A stretch of DNA of 64,000 bases, taken from positions 20,527,102 through 20,591,101 of the forward strand of contig CM057167.1 in NCBI GenBank assembly GCA_029962745.1, read 5' to 3'. The notes beneath the pieces were generated by a model. That model ran no database searches, was not told where the DNA came from, and was given only the letters and a program-made list of their open reading frames with translations. Position numbers and translations under genes: made by a program. Shown here one piece after another: positions 23,647-35,717 of this stretch (position 1 is the stretch's first letter; every line of letters starts with the position of its first letter). This DNA is from Echinometra lucunter (lineage: Eukaryota; Echinodermata; Echinoidea; Camarodonta; Echinometridae).

Positions 23647-23802
23647 AAAATATCTAGAAACCTTTGAATTCAGCTAATAATTTAGTTTTGTCACAGTATA
23701 TATAGCACTGCAGAGTGATTAAACAAAATATCTAGAAACCTTTGAATTCAGCTAATAATTTAGTTTTGTCACAGTATATATAGCACTGCAGAGTGATTAA
23801 AC
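23647..23802. repeat. exact 78-bp tandem duplication
   Basis: Two adjacent copies (23647-23724 and 23725-23802), each starting AAAATATCTAGAAACC and ending GCAGAGTGATTAAAC, appear identical. They are either recent or an assembly artefact. Confidence 0.9.
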
Positions 23803-25844
23803 AATCAAATCTGATCTTAGTGGTTTCAACGTTTTACCTTGATGTTTTGAAGATTACAATTTTGGAAACTGTGTCCCCTGCAAGTGACAAAGTAATGTAC
23901 AATTTTCTATTTGATTAATGTCAAACTTCATGAACATGTACTGTCATGACTGCAATATCTGCCATTGACGGAGAGTAAATTCAGACAAATATCAAAATGA
24001 TTTTATAACTTTGTGATTTAACAACTCTTGCATATTAATGTGTGAGCTTTGTTAAGATGTTCAGAGGGGATAGAAGGGATAAACAAACACACAGGAATAT
24101 TTTTCAAAACCAGAAAACTGTCAAGATATATAAGCCAACGTGTATAATGTACATACCGCCATTTATGAAACCGTACTGGGGTACACTTAAAAATCAGTCT
24201 ATGAGGGAAACAGTCTGGCCTTGCATTTCGCTCACTTTTTATTATTTATTTTATAAAAAGCTCATGATGATGCGTTTGAGTTGTATTTTCAGGGCTTCAT
24301 TTATAACATAATTACATGCCTTGACAGCATGGAGGCCATAAACTTCATTTTTTTTTTTTTTAGTTACCAAGTCCCCTTATGATAAAAAATTTCCTTTTCG
24401 AGTACATGTATGCTAGTGATCTGTAAATGAAGTATGACATTAATTTGAGACAGACATTTAAATAGATGTCAATAGAATGAATCTAATGGACTATTATAGA
24501 ATGGTTATAACATACGAAATGTAATGCAATGTGTAATTTCTAAGATCTAGTAAAGCGGTGTACCAGTGCATTAAAAAGACCTTGAGATCGATATAACTTC
24601 AACCATACATATATACGTGAGATATTTAAGACTTGAAATTGACAGACTTAAGATAAAATAGCATTAGGATGAACATGTTATATCAAAATATATCATCGGT
24701 TATATTGAGTAAGGTTCGAAAATGACATTCTAATTACGCGTATATCATTCCTTTATAGCTTTCATTGATATTCTGTTGCCTTATGTCTTAGTATTTGTTT
24801 CATGAATTTAGTATCTAAATGGATTAACATATTTTCAATTACTAAATTTCAGATGTGGAACTAATGTAAAGCTGATTGCTAGTATTTGTATTTCAGATGC
24901 AAATTACATTGCATCATAAAATCGGACTTCAGTCTAATTTTTGCAACAAATTGTTTCCATTGTTATTGCTGAAGCTGGTTTTTAGTATACCAGAAATGAC
25001 TATTAAAGCTTATTGGCCTATACAGTCACATGGAATAATTTGAAATCATATAACTTGTTAAGTTGTATGTTTTAGCCATGTTGTTTAATGAACTGAAATG
25101 CAAATTAATTTCTTTTGAAATTAAAGGCTTAAGTCGTCTGAAGTACTGATTTGATGTTTGAAGGAAGTATTATGATTAAAGAGAGCATGTTTCACTGAGA
25201 CAAGAATGGAGGGTATGTTTTTTTTTGTTGTTGTTGATATGATAATGTATATGTTCATGTCATTACATAAATATAGATCATGTACAAAGAAAATCAAAAT
25301 CAAATGGGGCAAAGGAATATGAATATAGGACAATGAATGTAGCTTTGAAATGGGAGAAAGAGGGGTGATAGAAGGGGGAGGGAGAGAGAGGGAGGGAGAG
25401 AGAGAGAGAGAGATGGGAAGATAGGGGAAGGAAGCTTGACAAAATAATATATGGATTTCCCTATTCATGATTCATGCCCGCTTCACTGTCATATTCAGGA
25501 CTTCACATGGGGGAGGGGGTGGGAGGGGCACAAAATCTTTTCCTAGTGACGCCCCTCGGATCCCCCTCGAAAACGAAAAACAAAATGATTTTTTAAACTA
25601 GATATACTGGTCCGTCTCTTTGAAGCCTAAATTCGGAAGGACTTATACAAGAGCAAACACCCTTTAGCTCTATTTTTCAATCCAAAATTCATGGAGGGGG
25701 AGTGGCACATTTTGGAAGCATTTTCTGTTTGTACATTTTGATTTTAAATATTTTGTGGCCATGATGATTATGGGCATAGTAGGCCTACTGTACTGGGAAA
25801 CAGCGTAATACATACATGTATTGAAAGTGCAGTGGTTATTGCAT

Positions 25845-26235
25845 AAAGTGCCGGTTCGTAACGCGTAGTGCATGATTGGCGCATAGCGCGTGCATTGCCT
25901 AGATGGCTTTCACGAACTGACACTCATGATACTGTGCCAGTTCGTGAAATCTACGCTTAGTACACAACAAGTGCGCGTTCAGAAAAAGGCGGATTTCACG
26001 AACTGACACTCTTAGTAGAGAGTGATTATTTCATAGAAAAAAGGAGTTATATGGAAAAAATATTAGCAAATCTTAAAATTCAGAATCTGTACTCATCACA
26101 TGTGAATTTTTTCGAGCATCCGACCACGATAGCCTATAAAAGTTGGGGTTTTAAAATGTTGAATTCTTTAAATGCGATTATCTCGAAAACAAGTTTTCGC
26201 ACCGAATGCTAAGTGTGCCGGTTCGTGAAAGCGGC
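25845..26235. repeat. subterminal TTCACGAACYGRCAC motifs, right end
   Basis: Copies occur near 25849 (inverted, partly lost), 25911 (plus), 25936 (inverted), 25994 (plus) and 26217 (inverted, terminal). They match the motif cluster at the left end of the inner element. Confidence 0.7.
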
Positions 26236-26241
26236 GACGAT

Positions 26242-26525
26242 ATAACGTAACACGCTGTAGAATAAAACTTTCGTTAATTCATATTTTGTTAGGTTTCATG
26301 GAAAAAAGAAATGATGCTTTAAACTGTGTATTAATTTGGACAAAACAACAATTATATTTTTCTCGAATACAAAAATCTAAACGGTCCTTCCATGGAATTA
26401 AACAACACATCAGGGACAGTTATACAAATGAAAGGCAAGTTAGCATACTTGCCAACAAAACCGATAAATTTGATAAAAAATTGAACATTTTTAAAAGGAT
26501 TTTGATTGTTTAGATTGTTTATTTT
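26242..26525 (+). pseudogene. LINE ORF2 C-terminus (3' segment)
   Basis: The reading resumes right after the inner element with CRIKLSLIHILLGF and continues through NCVLIWTKQQLYFSRIQ to a lysine-rich end with DKFDKKLNIFKRI, stopping at 26511-26513. The ILLGF, then ILWTKQ(F/L)Y-like pattern matches the very C-terminus of L1/Tx1-like LINE ORF2 proteins. It continues the fragment ending at about 20140. No clear LINE 3' tail follows; the right outer repeat comes about 165 bases later. Confidence 0.75.
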
Positions 26526-26727
26526 ATTATATGATATTACTTTGTATATTGTACAAATATGTTGATGACTTGTGTTGAATAAAATGGCCGTCGGAGGGTC
26601 AAAAAAATGGGGGGAAAAATTCAAATCCGGAGAACTCTCTGTCCTGTTGAAAGCAAGACGAACGGTTCTTGGTCAAAAGTGCGTCCGTACTAAATATTGT
26701 AACAGGAGAGAGTTAATGTCGTGACAT

Positions 26728-29164
26728 AGGCCTAGTGTACTTTATAGTGACAAAATAACGCTTCTCCCGTCAACAAAGGCGTGTCTTCTTTTTTTTTCTC
26801 GCTCGCTTCGCTCGTTCGTAATATTCAGAAACAGGGTGGTTTCAGACAGTAAACAAATTTAGTCAGTGAGGAGCCAAAATGAAGTTATTTCTGGCAGCGA
26901 GGTGACCAAATATTATGTCATTTAAAGATATCTAATAGGCCTATAGTGTATATTTTTCCTCGCTCGCAAAATTTAAAAACGTGATGGTTCATAAACTAGC
27001 AAGACAGACATCTTCCCCACCTTTCAAAACCGCTTCGTGCCCCTAAGAATTCCCTTAACAATTAAATACACATGAATAGATCATTTTTTTAAAATTCTCA
27101 AATTCTGTTAAAATGGAAGGGTCCACTCAAAAGCAACCCCACCCCCCCCCCCTTTTTTTTCTGTAGTAAAAAAAAAAACTAGTAATATAGATCGACATCT
27201 GCGATATTGCTTGAAAATAACTTTTGTATGGGGGAGGTACATTAGCCTAAAAAGGCAGCATAACTGTCGGCAAATTTGTGGTCACACCTTAAGATCTGCT
27301 GGCAAATTTAGATCTCACAAATCCACCCCCCCCCCCAAAAAAAAGGTTCTAGGGACGCCCATGCTTCCTCCTCCTCATACTATGAAAGTAGGAAATACTA
27401 CAGCTCGCGATGTGCGAGAGAATTGGGTGCTCTTACCATTCTCAAACTACAATATATAATTTACAATAATGAATTTATTTATTCATTTTAATGAATATCA
27501 CCATGGCGATCTATTCAATAAGATAGATCTACGAGGGTATGTACATATTAATCTTCGGGATATATATTTGACCTTTTTAGCGGATTGTACGTTACTCTAG
27601 AGATAAATTTCTGGGAAACAGAAATCGGATATTTAGTTGAGCCTGTGATCATGAGACCAAGACAAGTAAGGAAATTTTATGCATGCACTATACATCAGCA
27701 CTCCAAAACCCGAGAAAATGTTGTCTTAAAAGTTTCCTAAATATTCTTGAATACTTTTTTTCTCGAAGTCCATCATCTTTTTATGTAGCAATTCCGTTAG
27801 GTGGTCTCAGTTGTAAAATGGTATAAAATTGTGACAAATTTCTTTCACTCGCTCCGGTATACGTCAGCACATACATGACTCCATGACATCGTCGCCTCTA
27901 AGGTGATGGGCGCCCTCATACGCGTGAATCCGCTTGTGTTCGGGTTTTTGGTTGTTTGGTTGGTTGGGTTTTGTTGTTGTTGTTTTCTTCTGTTTTTGTT
28001 TTAAGTATTCTTTCATTCTTTTCTTTTAGGTGAATAAACAGTCTGTAAAAACACGAAAAAGATTACAATAAAAATAATAATAATAAAAAAACTGTACTGA
28101 CCAAAAAAAAACGTCGAAAACAAAAAAAGGTTAAAAACCTTTCTCCTTACTTTTTAAGACTCTCTGTCTATATCTATCTATCCATCAATATATCTATCTG
28201 TCGTTCCATCTGTCTATATATCTATCTATCTATCTCTGTCTCTCGATCACAAACTCTCTCTTCCTCTTATACCCTCAGTACATTTCCTTATCCACTTTCC
28301 TTTTTCCTGTATATCTAATTCACTTTTTTATTCAACCTACTTCAAAGTCAATATCATTTTCATTTTACATAAAAGTAAATACATAGAAAAAAATCATACA
28401 ATCTCAGAATAAAATTACAGGGAATATCAAAAGCAAAATAATCCAATTACATAGTCCAAATTTCCATTCATGTTCAAATTCAACCATATCATTTTCTACA
28501 GTGGCTAAATATCTATCAGTTTTTAGCAGTCAGTCATGAAAGATATTAATCCCTTTACAAATGGGATAACTGAAAAACATCTTTTTCACTTATCTTTATC
28601 CCTCATTGCTCATTGAGATTATCATGCTCATGCCCATCACATTTTGATAGAAAATGTGTCACAGGCCACATGCTGAATACAACATAAGACAACAAAACGA
28701 TGACAAAGACTCCGTAAAGAGATTCATCAGATTGGTAAAGTGCTACTGAAGTGAATTTTCATAAATTCACAATCAATTTTTATTATTACCTTGTGAGCTT
28801 TCGCCTACTAGTTTCTGCACGCCTCTTCAGACTGGCATTGACTCGCCGTAGATGGGGTATCGGCAGTCGGACGGTCCGAAAGAATGGGAATGTACGTGGA
28901 AGATAATTTGAATTGCCCCTCGTCTCGATTCACATCCAGAGGAGTAATAATGACATTGATGGTGAAATTATGAACATTCATTTGCTGATTATTTGTTAAA
29001 GTTTTATTCAAAGCAGAGGGTAGGTAAATTCAGTACAATTAACTGCTTGCCAAGTACGCCAGAATTTTCCAAAATTCACTTCAAAAAAAGATGACAAAAA
29101 CTGTCCCGAAAACAATGGAAGGCAAATTCAATGGCCTTGTCACTTACAATGACTCATTACGTAA
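26728..29164. other. intergenic DNA, no gene seen
   Basis: AT-rich and low-complexity patches include poly-C near 27140 and 27326, T/G-rich DNA at about 27945-27990, and a (TATC)n-like run at 28165-28250. The short minus frame at 28808-29011 has no recognisable domain. Confidence 0.5.
28165..28250. repeat. imperfect (TATC)n microsatellite
   Basis: Runs of CTATCTATC are interrupted by CATCAATA and TCGTTCCA. Confidence 0.75.
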
Positions 29165-29400
29165 TCAAGTTCAAGTTCAAGTTTATTTTATTTCAAATTC
29201 CGTATAAAAACAGCATTGATTGAGTACATATACATTCAACACAAAGAAAAAAGGGGACAATGAATGAAATTGAGTAATTGCATAGTAAAATTATCAGAGT
29301 AATAATAAATGATAAGGAATTTGGGTATAGCCAAAAAAAGCCAGATGGCTTGTCGAGTAGGCTACCCAGACGTTGAAACAATAGTATAAATCCGAACATG
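29165..29400 (-). mobile_element. 5'-truncated LINE 3' end with (TTGAAC)n tail
   Basis: On the minus strand the sequence runs through an AT-rich 3'-UTR-like part to GGAATTTGAAATAAAATAAA and ends with repeated TTGAAC units at 29169-29185. Short tandem tails of this kind are typical of CR1/L2-like LINE 3' ends. The open frame at 29193-29399 lies in this UTR-like part and is not a gene. Confidence 0.55.
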
Positions 29401-29577
29401 ACTTTGATGGGCGATGCATGCAGCGTGGTTTTGACAATGACCGTGAGTTGACTGCTTTAAAATTTGTGCGATCGTGTAACGCATTATATTATTTATTAAT
29501 TTAGTCATAAAACTCTTTTTCGGCCTCTCAGTCATAATAATATGCATTTCGATATACAGGTTTAACACAACTTACCG

Positions 29578-29806
29578 TTTACCAGGTTTACTAATTTTGT
29601 GCATATTTGTTGAAAAAAAAGTTCCCTTGAGACCTAAGAAGCTTGCCAGGTGCTTGCCCGACATTGCAACAACTAATGTATGTAAACAGGATTCCATCTA
29701 GTCAGTTTACTAACATGTGCATAACAGGTGAACTCAATAGTTAGTAACCAAGGGTTCTGGAGAGAAACTGCATAAATTTGAATACATTAATAAACAGGTC
29801 TATATT
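29578..29806. mobile_element. MITE, copy related to 35372-35553
   Basis: Inverted matches with the 35.4-kb copy include GTAACCAAGGGTTCTGGAGA and AATAAACAGGTCTAT at the right, and AAGTTCCCTTGAGA toward the left. The left terminus is decayed. It has no coding capacity. Confidence 0.65.
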
Positions 29807-29895
29807 CGGGATCGCCATCATCATGAATAAGAATTCACTGTAAATCTTCATACCCAAAAGCCCCTGTCAGACAATTACGAGTAACAGAACTGGAC

Positions 29896-30221
29896 CAGGG
29901 GTGTTTCCTAAAGCTGTTTGTAAAGTTACGCATGAATTACGAACGACTTGAATATGAAGTGCCAAACAGTATACCCATAGTTTTCCTGACGTTTTAACAA
30001 AGTGTGACTGCATTTTCCATAATCTCAATCAAATTTTAGCAAAACAGATACTTCGCAAAAAGAATGTTGGTAATTTTTTTTTTTTTAATGTTAATCTACG
30101 TCTGCATATTTCACCTTAAGCTGATGCGATTTATGTGATGAAGAATGCCATGTGGCTTGCCTAATTCAGACGTTCGTAAAGTCATTCGTAACTTTACGAA
30201 CAGCTTTATGAAACATCCCCA
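29896..30221. mobile_element. fold-back MITE (CAGGGGTGTTTCMTAAAGC type)
   Basis: The left end CAGGGGTGTTTCCTAAAGCT and the right end AGCTTTATGAAACATCCCC are inverted, continuing into GTTTGTAAAGTTACG and CGTAACTTTACGAAC. The centre is AT-rich. It is related in style to the elements at 7322 and 18255-18756. Confidence 0.8.
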
Positions 30222-30779
30222 GTTGTGACATCGACACAAAAACGGTACGGTATACAGAGGTATAACGCCATGAAATCAACAACAAATGCCTACAGGCTAC
30301 ATTAAAGTAGTCAATGGTGTTGCAGCAAAATTCATATTTTCGATGGGGAAGCTCTACCGATTGGGTATAAGAACTACCATTGTCAAGATCTTTGTGCGGC
30401 CTGCAGTAATCATCTTTCCAAAATGATATTTTTAGACCCAAACAGGGTTTCTTATCAAGATTTTTCTTTTCCATTCTAATAGAATAGAATAGAAACAACA
30501 GGTATGACACTTAAAATTGCGAGGAAATTTACATTTTTTTCTTTCAATACTTCGATCAACATCCAGTTCACTGCGCTGTGAGCTTCTTGCAAAATAATTT
30601 CTAAGACTGTTAATTTTCACTTTTAAGAAGATTTTCAGTACTTCTTAACCCGTCCAGAATTAATTCAAGTCTTCGTTACCCTTAGCTATGTACCAATCAA
30701 TATCGTCTCAGGCCTTCTATCTTTAACCTTCTTTTATACCATTCAAATACTTAATTATTACTTTCTTGCGTCTGGTTTA
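30222..30779. other. intergenic DNA, no gene seen
   Basis: Short minus-strand frames (30166-30510, 30432-30620) overlap the MITE end or lack domains. Nothing else is supported. Confidence 0.5.
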
Positions 30780-31108
30780 CAAATCCCATCGGTTGTTCCT
30801 ATCTCACTTTTCCTCATGCCCCCCCCCCCTACTTTCTCTCTCTACCTGTCTTTTTATCTCCCCCTATCGTTTATCTCACCTTCTTCCTCTTTCTCTCTCT
30901 ATGTCTAGAGCTCTCCTCCTTCTTTCTGCATCTGTGTTTGCACCCTTTCTCTCTTATCATTTCTCCTCTCTTTCCGTCTTTTTCTCCACTGTCTTTCTTT
31001 CCTGTCTTTTGTCTAACCTTCTTTCGCTCTCTCCCCTCTTTCTTTGTTTCCGACTCCATTTTAAACACGAACTCTCCCTCTCTTCCTTTCTCTCTTTTTC
31101 TCCTTTCT

Positions 31109-31187
<79 letters not shown>

Positions 31188-31220
31188 CTTCTCTCCCTCC
31201 TTTCTCACAGGCATCGACTC
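30780..31220. repeat. CT-rich low-complexity block with (CT)n core
   Basis: Pyrimidine-rich DNA has an almost pure (CT)n core at 31119-31180. The long frames across it on both strands (poly-Ser/Leu/Phe and Arg/Glu) come from composition only. Confidence 0.9.
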
Positions 31221-34200
31221 TGCATCCAATAACATGCAGAACGTAAACTAGACCATGAAGGTCAGAATCGAAATGCAAAACTAATTCAAAACTTACCTCG
31301 GCACAGCCGCATTGAGCAATAATTAATATCAGCTTGTTAATAGTTGAAAGAGTGCCGAAAAGGAGCCGACGTTTCGGACTAAAATTCGTTATATTGATGT
31401 TTGAGGTCTCTTTTGCACTTTTTGGTTGCAGCCGCGCGCGGCCCTGTGACTGCGCGGTAAATCATCAAAGGGGGCGTCCCAGCTGGAAACCGAAATTGCC
31501 GCTGAGATTCTAGTCAATGGCAGAGACGGTCATTACTGCATTATGACATCGACTCGCTAAATAAAGACTTTAAAAAAATCTTTCTTTCAAAGAGTTGGAG
31601 AGGAAGTATTTCAAAACATTACAGATGCCGCTGATTACCATACGAATCCTACAATTTGATAATCAGATCAAAAGCTTCAAATTAGATGAAAGCAGCTTAC
31701 AAGCAGACAAAAGCTTGGTAAAAAGAACAGCTCTGAAAGCATGATAACAAATAGATAGGATACATTTGGGAAATATTTTGACCGAAATCTAATTTCAGTT
31801 TCAGCAGATGAACTTCCTATTCAAGAAAAAAATTAGCAAGGCCGAATAAAAGCGGCACTTTTTTGAATGCTTTGAAGTTTCATATTGAGTTTGCGAAGAT
31901 CTTTACATCATCTTTATGAACAAAAATCAGAAACGCAAAAAAAAACTGGTAAGAAGGATAAGATACTACGAGCGCCAGAGATCTTTTTAGTTTATTAATG
32001 TACGACGCACTCTTGTAAAAGGAAGGTGTTTCACTGTAGTATTTTTGTTGATTATTAATTCCAGAAGGGGAAGTAATTATGGCTACAGGAATAGTTCAGA
32101 TAGACAGTTATAACACAAGCAGTTCTTTTCAATGATAAACTCGACCATAACAGAAAATGCATTGATATCATCCTATACTGGAGTGTCGAAGGATCGCAGA
32201 GAAAATGGGGTGATGAACTAAATCTTAGCATGAAATTATGTCTGGGAAGTAAAGAGAAATGAGGTTTTCAGATTGGTATGTCACTTCCCGCATCAGCGAT
32301 TCCTGTGGGTGCAGCTTCAAAAGAGAGAGGCAGAACAAAAGAACCCCCCCCCCCTCCCAGCCTTCCTGCAAATATCAAATCTCGCACCCCGCTATATTTT
32401 GTTATGTAGCACACCGATCTCCCTCCCCCCCCCCCCCCCCCCCCCCCCCCCGTAGGCACTTACAGAACTAAAAAGGTGTCGACGTCCTTTGGCCTAGGTG
32501 CCATCGTACAAAATAGATTACCAAATGAACAGTGCAAACAATTTCTTTTATTTACTGGCGTGTACAGGCTTCATTAGCGCAGGTAATACCGCAATGAAAA
32601 CAATGCGTCGTGGGCAACAGGTATACATCAAAAGTACATTTAACGGCGGTAATCATTCATCGGGGGGGGGGGGCTCGGGTGATATTTTAGAAAAAATATA
32701 TGATAGCCCTAAACTCCTTCAGATGTAGCATGGCTGTAAACAAGTGTTCGGAAGCAAGTCGTCACTGTGTCACGTCATTTCGCGTAATTATCTGCCAAAT
32801 TTGGAGCGACAAGCTAAAGATCCGACACGGGACGGCCCGCTGATACAAACCGTCTGTCAGAAAATTTGACAGGCGTCGGCTCGCTCCCACAGATTTGGAC
32901 GTTTCCCCATCTTTTTCCCATACCCATTCACATATGTCGAACTCGCCAAAGGTAGACTTTGCACCACGAATAAGTCAGTAAACTTCATCCGGATAGCCTT
33001 AGTCGTGTACTTTGCCTGAGGTTGAACATCGTCAGTAGGTGGTTGGGTCTTTGACACGCCATGTGAGAGTAAGGTAGTGCTCACACGGAGCGTCATTTAC
33101 CTGATATGTCTGATGCAGGACAGCCTGACGCAGGACTCTCACGCCATGTGAGGTTCAGGCCAGGCTCACCATGGAGCATCATTTGACCTACAACATTTCA
33201 AACGATGCTTTAAATGACCGGTGTATATGCTATTGCCTTTACATATCGAATGACACAGTTAATAACGCAATCAAAATGACGCATGCGGTGAAATGGGCAG
33301 TACAAAGACAAAAATCAAGAGGATCAGCATGTTTGATATAAGAGAAGGGAAAATCGAGCCAAATGTGAAAGGACTTTACATTTCTGTGACATTTCTTTTT
33401 CGTGTTACAATTTCATTTATCTCCCTGTCATGACGCAGCGTGATCGCCGCACGATGCGGTTTGATGTCGGTGCCGCCAAACGAGCCGCCGTGTGCCGGTC
33501 ATTAGGAGGTAAGGAGGGGTCCGAGCCCGAGCGATGAGAAAGGTTCACAGGATACACCGCTACTGACTTGAATCTTGCACAATATTGTAACACAAAACGC
33601 CTTTATAACATCGTTTAATGACTCGAGATGACAGAGCCCGTGTTTGGTGTCCAAGTGACAAAGCTTTTTAATTCGAAATTCAGCTGGGCTGACGGGTGCA
33701 TTGTAAAAGAAACTACAAAAAAAAGGTTATGGCATAATCACTGATAATAAAGGTTTAATATGCCATATAAACCATTGAGTGTGTGTTGCAAGGCTTCAGA
33801 CTTTTCCAAATGAAAACAAATCGACTAAGTGCTGGTGAAAGTCGCAGAGGTAAAAAAAAAAACACACAATTATAATAATAACTAAATAAAATACTACACA
33901 TATAAATATGGGTACATGGGATCGGGACTACACAAACGCTCGGAGTCGCTGGCGCCAAACGAGCCGAAATGTTTTGTAATGAGCTAAGATAATAGAGGTC
34001 TCGTGGGAATCAAAGTGTGATCAGTGCCTAACATTACTATGCTTCAGTGCATCTTTAAAAGAAGTAGTGGGTGTTTTAAGAAATGCTAACTGGTTTTGCA
34101 TGAATCATACTCTAGTCAGGTTTTCATATTGCCAACTTCCACGAACCGAATGGTAATACACAGAACGACCTCAGCCGATTTCATGGCATCAGAACTATTC

Positions 34201-34550
34201 AAACTTAGACCATTGTGTTATGCCTTGCACTGGTTCATGTGGAATGGTTTGTACTTCTGTGGACAAACTGAAGTGTCATACAGGTGTGTCTACCTTTTAA
34301 ATCTGACTCTTGTGGCGTATTCCCGGTTCATTGCTCAAGTGTATAATGCACCGTGTAGAGTGACGACAGGCCCAGGCAGTGCCTCGCACATCTTCATTTC
34401 AAAACAGGACTTCAAGATTTTTACCTGCCAATCACAAGAATTGCCGAGGTTTAATGGTTTAATGTCCAGCATGTCCAAGGTGAATGGTGTATCATGGATT
34501 ATGAGGTTACAGGCCAGACAACAGGTCGACAAGAGTAATGTGTGTATCAT
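31221..34550. other. intergenic DNA with long poly-C run, no gene seen
   Basis: A 27-base poly-C run lies at 32425-32451 and a 12-base poly-G run at 32662-32673. A diverged direct duplication with ACGCCATGTGAG, CTCAC and GGAGC landmarks occurs at about 33056-33105 and 33141-33190. The stretch 33430-33500 is slightly GC-rich. The 34096-34710 frame runs into a MITE and has no recognisable domain. Confidence 0.45.
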
Positions 34551-34827
34551 CACTATGAACATGACGGACAAAGAAAGCGGACAAAATAAACAACCCCTCA
34601 TTCTACCCTTCACAATGGTTTTGGTAGTCAAAGGAACATCCCTTCACTGCTATTACCTAAAATATGTGGAACAGGTGTCACGTGCATATTCACCTGGAAC
34701 TACTGATTAAACATAATAGCTGTGAAGGGATGTTCCTTTGACTACCAGAACCATTGTCATGATTGTGAAGGGTTGAATGAGGGGTTGTTTATTGTGTCCA
34801 CTTTCTTTGTCCGTCATGTTCATAGTG
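34551..34827. mobile_element. palindromic MITE (CACTATGAACATG), copy 1
   Basis: The ends are CACTATGAACATG and CATGTTCATAGTG. The inverted arms are over 100 bases and include GAAAGCGGACAAAATAAACA and AAGGAACATCCCTTCAC. CAT flanks both ends, a possible 3-base target duplication. A second copy lies at 35718-35978. Three-base duplications fit PIF/Harbinger-type elements, but the superfamily is not proven. Confidence 0.85.
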
Positions 34828-35371
34828 CATGGACCCTACTACAGATGGACACTAATCGGTACTATAATGAATTCATGCACCTGACTCTGTCCGAAGTACA
34901 ACAAACATGTTTCCCAACTTTGATCTCATCATGACAGCCGCCCGTCAGCCATAAATTTGACTGTAACATAATAATTCTAAACTTCATAATGTAACATATC
35001 CGATCCATTTTCCAGGAATATGAGGTAATAGGACAGTAGAGGATATGCATTTTTCAAAGTTAGGCAAGGTCAGATGCATGTCCACAAGTGTCCACTTCTG
35101 TAATAATCCAATATCATACAACTTGTCATAATTTGGGGTTCGCTGCTCCTCTAACTGGTAATACGTTCCTGAAATTACACTTCAGCGAAATTAATTCGAG
35201 GAAAGGTAAAAGGTTGTTATGTCTGTGACGATTCGTGATTACGTAATCAACTTTGTCGCGAATGAATGTGCTCATCAACATACACATCATCAGGTGGCGG
35301 TGGTCATGATGTGATCAAAGAAAGACTCCCGTTATTAGTCCATCTCTAGTAGGGTCCATGTATGTACATAT
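34828..35371. other. spacer between MITEs, no gene seen
   Basis: AT-rich unique DNA without a supported feature. Confidence 0.5.
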
Positions 35372-35553
35372 CAATAGACCTGTTTATTTATGTATTCAAG
35401 TTTATGCACGTTCCTCTCCAGAACCCTTGGTTACCTGAATAGATGGAATCCAGTTTGCATACGTTTTTTGGTGCTATGTCGGGAAAGCCTCTGACACGCT
35501 CCTTAGTTCTCAAGGGAAACTTTTGTTTAACAAAATGGTAAACAGGTCTATTG
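35372..35553. mobile_element. MITE with CAATAGACCTGTTTA ends
   Basis: The left end CAATAGACCTGTTTA and the right end TAAACAGGTCTATTG are inverted. The interior matches the copy at 29578-29806 in the opposite orientation. Confidence 0.75.
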
Positions 35554-35717
35554 TCGTGATCTAGAGCGTTCGGCTAAAGAGCAATTAAATTTGTTGCATG
35601 CTTCTTGATCTTCTAATCTTGAAGATCCGAAAGCTTGACCAAGGATTTCCTCCATAGCAACAAGCACCGCATTCTTGAAGGGTTCCACCCATACGAATAC
35701 TACAATAGGTGAGCTAA

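Larger units (their letters stand above)
20141..26245. mobile_element. 6.1-kb inner element splitting the LINE
   Basis: Both ends carry the inverted sequence GTTATATCGTCGCCG followed, after a short gap, by TCACGAACCGGCAC. The left end is at about 20137-20170, and the right end at about 26215-26249 in inverted orientation. The LINE reading resumes directly after it, which proves an insertion. If the repeats proper start at TCGTCGCCG, the flanks read TATA on both sides. Each subterminal region carries more copies of TTCACGAACYGRCAC in both orientations. The interior has a 39-bp minisatellite, possible exons, and a recent 78-bp duplication. I cannot assign a superfamily and see no complete transposase. 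Confidence 0.75.
19326..26727. mobile_element. outer composite element with 37-bp terminal inverted repeats
   Basis: The left end (19326-19362) begins TGTCATGACATTAACTCTCT and the right end (26691-26727) is its inverted copy with about four mismatches over 37 bases. Between them lie a LINE fragment (19405-20140, resumed at 26242-26525) and, inside that, a second large element (20141-26245). Without the inner insertion the outer unit would be about 1.3 kb and mostly LINE sequence. Either a DNA transposon captured a LINE 3' part, or the LINE inserted into a short element. No target duplication outside the ends is obvious. No transposase is visible. Confidence 0.65.

Noticed and set aside
30766..31278. 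Long frames on both strands around 31 kb
   Set aside because: CT/GA-rich low complexity with a (CT)n core.
34096..34710. 204-codon plus-strand frame
   Set aside because: The last third is inside a palindromic MITE, the rest has no domain, and composition is as in the flanks.
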